This document shows, piece by piece, positions 61,414 through 64,000 of a stretch of DNA of 64,000 bases (within the stretch, counting starts at the first letter, position 1; every line of letters starts with the position of its first letter). Source of the stretch: Luteolibacter arcticus (GTDB lineage Bacteria > Verrucomicrobiota > Verrucomicrobiia > Verrucomicrobiales > Akkermansiaceae). The notes below the pieces were generated by a model, which had not been told where the DNA came from, did not search any database, and saw only the letters and a program-made list of their open reading frames with translations. The position numbers and the translations under genes are program-made. The stretch is from the NCBI RefSeq assembly GCF_025950235.1, contig NZ_JAPDDT010000005.1, forward strand, positions 336,602 through 400,601. The letters run 5' to 3'.

Positions 61414-62946
61414 ATGCCGCCCGAACTCGAAGCCGCCCTGCCGTGGATCCTCAGCGCCCTCGCCGGGGCCTTCTTCGGCTGGCTGATCACCGTACTGGCC
61501 CTGTCCGGCCGCAAGGCGCGGTTTGAAGAGCAGATCAAGAGCGAGGAGCGCCGCGCGACCGAGCTGGAAGCCCGCCTGGTGGCCACCGCCGCCGAGGTCA
61601 CGGAGCTGGAGCAGAGCGGCCAGATCTTCCGCACCCAACTCGCCGAGGCCCGGACGCGGCTGGAGGAGGAAACCAAAGCCGCCGCGGAGAAGCAGGCGCT
61701 GCTCGATCGCGCGGAGCAGCGGCTTTCCGATACCTTCAAGGCCCTCTCTGCGGATGCGCTGAAGTCGTCCTCCGAGCAATTCCTGCAACTGGCGAAAACC
61801 TCCCTGCAATCCCACACCGAGGAAGCCAAGGGCGATCTGGAGAAGCGCCGCATGGCGATCGAGAACCTGGTCAAGCCGGTGGCCGAGTCGCTGGGGAAAT
61901 TCGAGAGCCGCATCGGCGACATCGAGAAGGCCCGCGAGGGTGCCTACGCCGAGCTGAAGACCCAGGTGAAGACGCTCGCGGAAGGCCAGCTCGGCCTGCA
62001 GCGCGAGACCGCCCAGCTCGTGAAGGCGCTGCGCCAGCCGACCGGCCGTGGCCAGTGGGGAGAAATCCAGCTCCGCCGCGTGGTCGAGCTCGCCGGCATG
62101 CAGGAGCACTGCGACTTCGAAACGCAGACGACCACCACGAATGACGAGGGCAAGCGCTTGCGGCCGGACCTGATCGTCCGCCTGCCCGGCGGCAAGACCA
62201 TCGTGGTGGACTCCAAGACGCCGATGGATGCCTACCTCGACGCGCTGGAGGCGACCGAGGACAGCGTGCGGGAGGAAGCGCTGCACCGCCACGCGCGGCA
62301 GGTGCGGACGCACATCACCCAGCTATCGTCGAAGAACTACGCGGCGCAGTTTGCCCACGCGCCGGAGTTCACGGTGCTGTTCCTGCCGAGCGAGTCGTTC
62401 TTCTCCGCGGCGCTGCAGAGCGATCCGGGGCTGATCGAGCGCGGGGTGGATCACGGCGTCATCCTTGCCACGCCCACGACCTTGATCGCGCTGTTGCGCG
62501 CGGTCTCCTACGGCTGGCGTCAGGAAGCACTGGCGGACAATGCCCGCGAGATCTCGGCGCTCGGCCGGACCATGTACGAGCGGCTTTCCACGCTGGCAGG
62601 TCATTTCGGCAAGCTCGGCAAGTCGCTGGAGAATGCCGTGGGGCACTACAATGCGGCGGTCGGCTCCTACGAAACGCGGGTGCTCATCGCGGCGCGGAAG
62701 TTCGAGGATCTCCAGGCCGCACCGGAAAATACCACGCTACCGGATCTGGTGCCGATCGAGCGCGCGCCGCGCTTGCCGGTAGGCTCGGTGGCGGATTCGC
62801 CCGTGGAGGCAAGTGTCCCCACGGCAACGAATCTCCCATCGGCAGCCGACTTGTTAGGCCCGGCCGACGATTTCGCGCTCGCGCCGGACCCGAAGGACAA
62901 GGCGCTCTCCGCAGCATCGGATTTGCGATCGGCGCTGGGAGAGTGA
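61414..62946 (+). CDS. rmuC: DNA recombination protein RmuC homologue
   Basis: A 510-residue protein, ATG at 61414 ([18 protein letters not shown]); an in-frame upstream extension lies in repeats and was dropped. An N-terminal membrane segment ([20 protein letters not shown]) is followed by a long coiled coil (about 35-185) and the RmuC domain (about 190-430: [37 protein letters not shown] with the PD-(D/E)XK-like nuclease residues, and [12 protein letters not shown]). RmuC limits recombination at inverted repeats. Here it lies right beside several palindromic elements, which is a nice coincidence. The C-terminal tail is Pro/Ala-rich. Confidence 0.85.
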   Translation: MPPELEAALPWILSALAGAFFGWLITVLALSGRKARFEEQIKSEERRATELEARLVATAAEVTELEQSGQIFRTQLAEARTRLEEETKAAAEKQALLDRAEQRLSDTFKALSADALKSSSEQFLQLAKTSLQSHTEEAKGDLEKRRMAIENLVKPVAESLGKFESRIGDIEKAREGAYAELKTQVKTLAEGQLGLQRETAQLVKALRQPTGRGQWGEIQLRRVVELAGMQEHCDFETQTTTTNDEGKRLRPDLIVRLPGGKTIVVDSKTPMDAYLDALEATEDSVREEALHRHARQVRTHITQLSSKNYAAQFAHAPEFTVLFLPSESFFSAALQSDPGLIERGVDHGVILATPTTLIALLRAVSYGWRQEALADNAREISALGRTMYERLSTLAGHFGKLGKSLENAVGHYNAAVGSYETRVLIAARKFEDLQAAPENTTLPDLVPIERAPRLPVGSVADSPVEASVPTATNLPSAADLLGPADDFALAPDPKDKALSAASDLRSALGE

Positions 62947-63317
62947 GGAGGTGTCCGCCTTCCCCGGAGGGGAAGCAGCCAGTAGCCGGGGGTAAGCGGA
63001 GCGCCACCCCCGGATAAAAGACGCGACGGAGGGAACCCCGGATGGGGTTCAAGCCGGGCATGAACAACGGACGCGCCCGACATCCTCGTTTTCGTACCGA
63101 CTTGATGAGGATTGTTAGACGCCGCGGTGCTCCCAGCCCGGCTGGAATCCCCTCCGGGATTTCTTGCGCGTTCCTTGGGTCCGGTGGTCTTCGCCGCTGC
63201 GCGGCTGCGACCACCGGCTACTCGCTGGGATCCCTCCGGGATCCGGCCAGGTGGGACCAAGCCACCGCGCCTACGGATAACTTACAGCGTCATCCATATC
63301 CGGGCTTAACGCACCCA
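62947..63317. repeat. REP-rich spacer between rmuC and a pilin-like gene
   Basis: No gene is supported. Around 62960-63060 a REP-like unit has the complementary pairs CCCCGGAGGGG, and AGCCGGGGGTAAGCGGAGCG against CCACCCCCGG. Around 63174-63250 are CCGGTGGTCTTCGCCGC against CGACCACCGGC, and GGATCCCTCCGGGATCC, a perfect palindrome. 63261-63276 (GCCACCGCGCCTACGG) is an end of the element family at 25076. Confidence 0.65.
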
Positions 63318-63767
63318 TCACCACTCGATATTCGGCGTCATCTCGTGCTTCTTGGTCGCGGATAGCGAGCAGGAGATATAGAGCTGGCCGACGGGCGGGA
63401 AGGTATCGGGGCGTTCGCACTCATAGGTGCCGCCACCGATGCACAATTCGTCGCCTTGAATGGCGGAGAACTGGGTCTCGGTGATGTAGCCCTTGGAGAA
63501 CATGTGGGCGGCGATGTCCTGGGTGCCACCTTCGGCATAGGGCATGCCTCCGGGGTTGTACCCATAGAGATTCTGGTACGAGCGGACGGAGGTCTGCACG
63601 TTGCGGATGTTCATGATGCAGCCGGTGCGGTCGGCACCATTTTTCCAGGCGCGGGCACCGAGGAACAAGACGGAGGTCAGGGCGAGGAGTACGGCGATCA
63701 CTACGGTGAGTTCCAGTAGCGTCATGCCATTCCGTGCCGAAGACCGCTGGGGGGATGCGGATTTCAT
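63318..63767 (-). CDS. Type IV pilin/pseudopilin-like protein
   Basis: A 149-residue protein, ATG at 63767 (MKSASPQRSSARNGMTLLE). The prepilin cleavage motif is G-MTLLE, followed by the hydrophobic helix TVVIAVLLALTSVLFLGA. The mature part has YGYNPGGMPYAEGGTQDIAA and three cysteines (CIMN, CIGG, CERP). It is probably a pseudopilin or minor pilin of a type II secretion or type IV pilus-like system; no other pilus genes are in the window. Upstream lie copies of the 25076 repeat family. Confidence 0.8.
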   Translation of the reverse strand: MKSASPQRSSARNGMTLLELTVVIAVLLALTSVLFLGARAWKNGADRTGCIMNIRNVQTSVRSYQNLYGYNPGGMPYAEGGTQDIAAHMFSKGYITETQFSAIQGDELCIGGGTYECERPDTFPPVGQLYISCSLSATKKHEMTPNIEW

Positions 63768-63849
63768 AGCGGGGGGATGTGTGAAACTTACCACGGAATG
63801 CACCCCGCAACATCACGTGATCGCGGAAGACGGTCTTTCCGTAGAAAGA

Positions 63850-63926
63850 CGTTCGTGAGAATGCCGGAGCCGAGGGTGCAGTCCGCTTCACCGGTGGCTT
63901 CCGCGGTGTCACCACCGCGCCTGCGG
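63850..63926. repeat. Dispersed inverted-repeat element, copy C
   Basis: Matches copy B (42673) in the same orientation: GTTCGTGAGAA, then GGTGGCTTCCGCGGTGTCAC near the right end. A few bases have changed and the left end is shortened. Confidence 0.65.
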
Positions 63927-63965
63927 ATGCCAAGGTGAGCCCGCCGCGGTTGTCCGTGCTTTCCG

Positions 63966-64000
63966 CGTAGGCGCACTGGTGACAGTGCGGAGTGGTCCCT
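63966..64000. repeat. Dispersed inverted-repeat element, copy D (cut by the window end)
   Basis: CGTAGGCGCACTGGTGACAG then TGCGG matches the left end of copy A at 25076. The rest lies beyond the window. Confidence 0.55.

Overview
The window is a stretch of GC-rich chromosome (roughly mid-60s percent GC, judged by eye). It most likely comes from a Verrucomicrobiota bacterium of the Luteolibacter/Haloferula kind. That placement is inferred from gene content: giant secreted proteins built from autotransporter-associated beta-strand repeats, TSP3-like calcium motifs in many secreted proteins, Tat-exported Gfo/Idh/MocA oxidoreductases, a secreted DUF4965-type protein, a SUMF1 protein, a HtrA with several PDZ domains, and many REP-like and palindromic intergenic repeats. 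No rRNA, tRNA, CRISPR array, transposase or phage gene was recognised.

Layout. 1-6.0 kb: the 3' part of a secreted dehydrogenase/di-haem cytochrome gene, an M28 peptidase, a small hypothetical gene, a methyltransferase, a DEDDy exonuclease and a 37-residue membrane protein. 6.1-23.9 kb: three giant paralogous beta-strand-repeat surface proteins, all on the minus strand, with a flavin-dependent (tryptophan-type) halogenase between the first two. Each of these four genes has its own rho-independent terminator, and the giants have long, fairly AT-rich leaders. 24.5-31.1 kb: coaC, then two divergent transcription units for carbohydrate-type metabolism (MFS transporter plus Tat Gfo/Idh/MocA oxidoreductase against a second Gfo/Idh/MocA protein plus a SUMF1 protein), followed by a truncated tandem duplicate of the SUMF1 gene.

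31.3-42.8 kb: mostly housekeeping and small hypothetical genes: NYN/LOTUS protein, DUF4965 family protein, RlmM-like methyltransferase, EF-hand lipoprotein, RRM protein, AlkA-type glycosylase, TauE/SafE permease, DUF1444-like protein and an orphan HicB. A foldback element lies at 39.0-39.3 kb. 42.8-51.0 kb: a HtrA protease followed by a catalytically dead trypsin-fold partner, then a 1701-residue TPR protein with an embedded C39-like cysteine peptidase domain and a C-terminal membrane anchor. 51.2-64.0 kb: a gene broken by an in-frame amber codon, a secreted zincin-like protein, a TIM44-like zinc-ribbon membrane protein, two poorly characterised secreted proteins, Mn-type superoxide dismutase, rmuC and a type IV pilin-like protein, separated by repeat-rich spacers.

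The points most worth following are: the giant-protein/halogenase block, with shared C-terminal domains and a shared ACCC-rich leader; the TPR-C39 protein; the active/inactive protease pair; several short repeat families, some of them large foldbacks; and a TGTTAG hexamer that accounts for almost every rare TTA leucine codon I could place.
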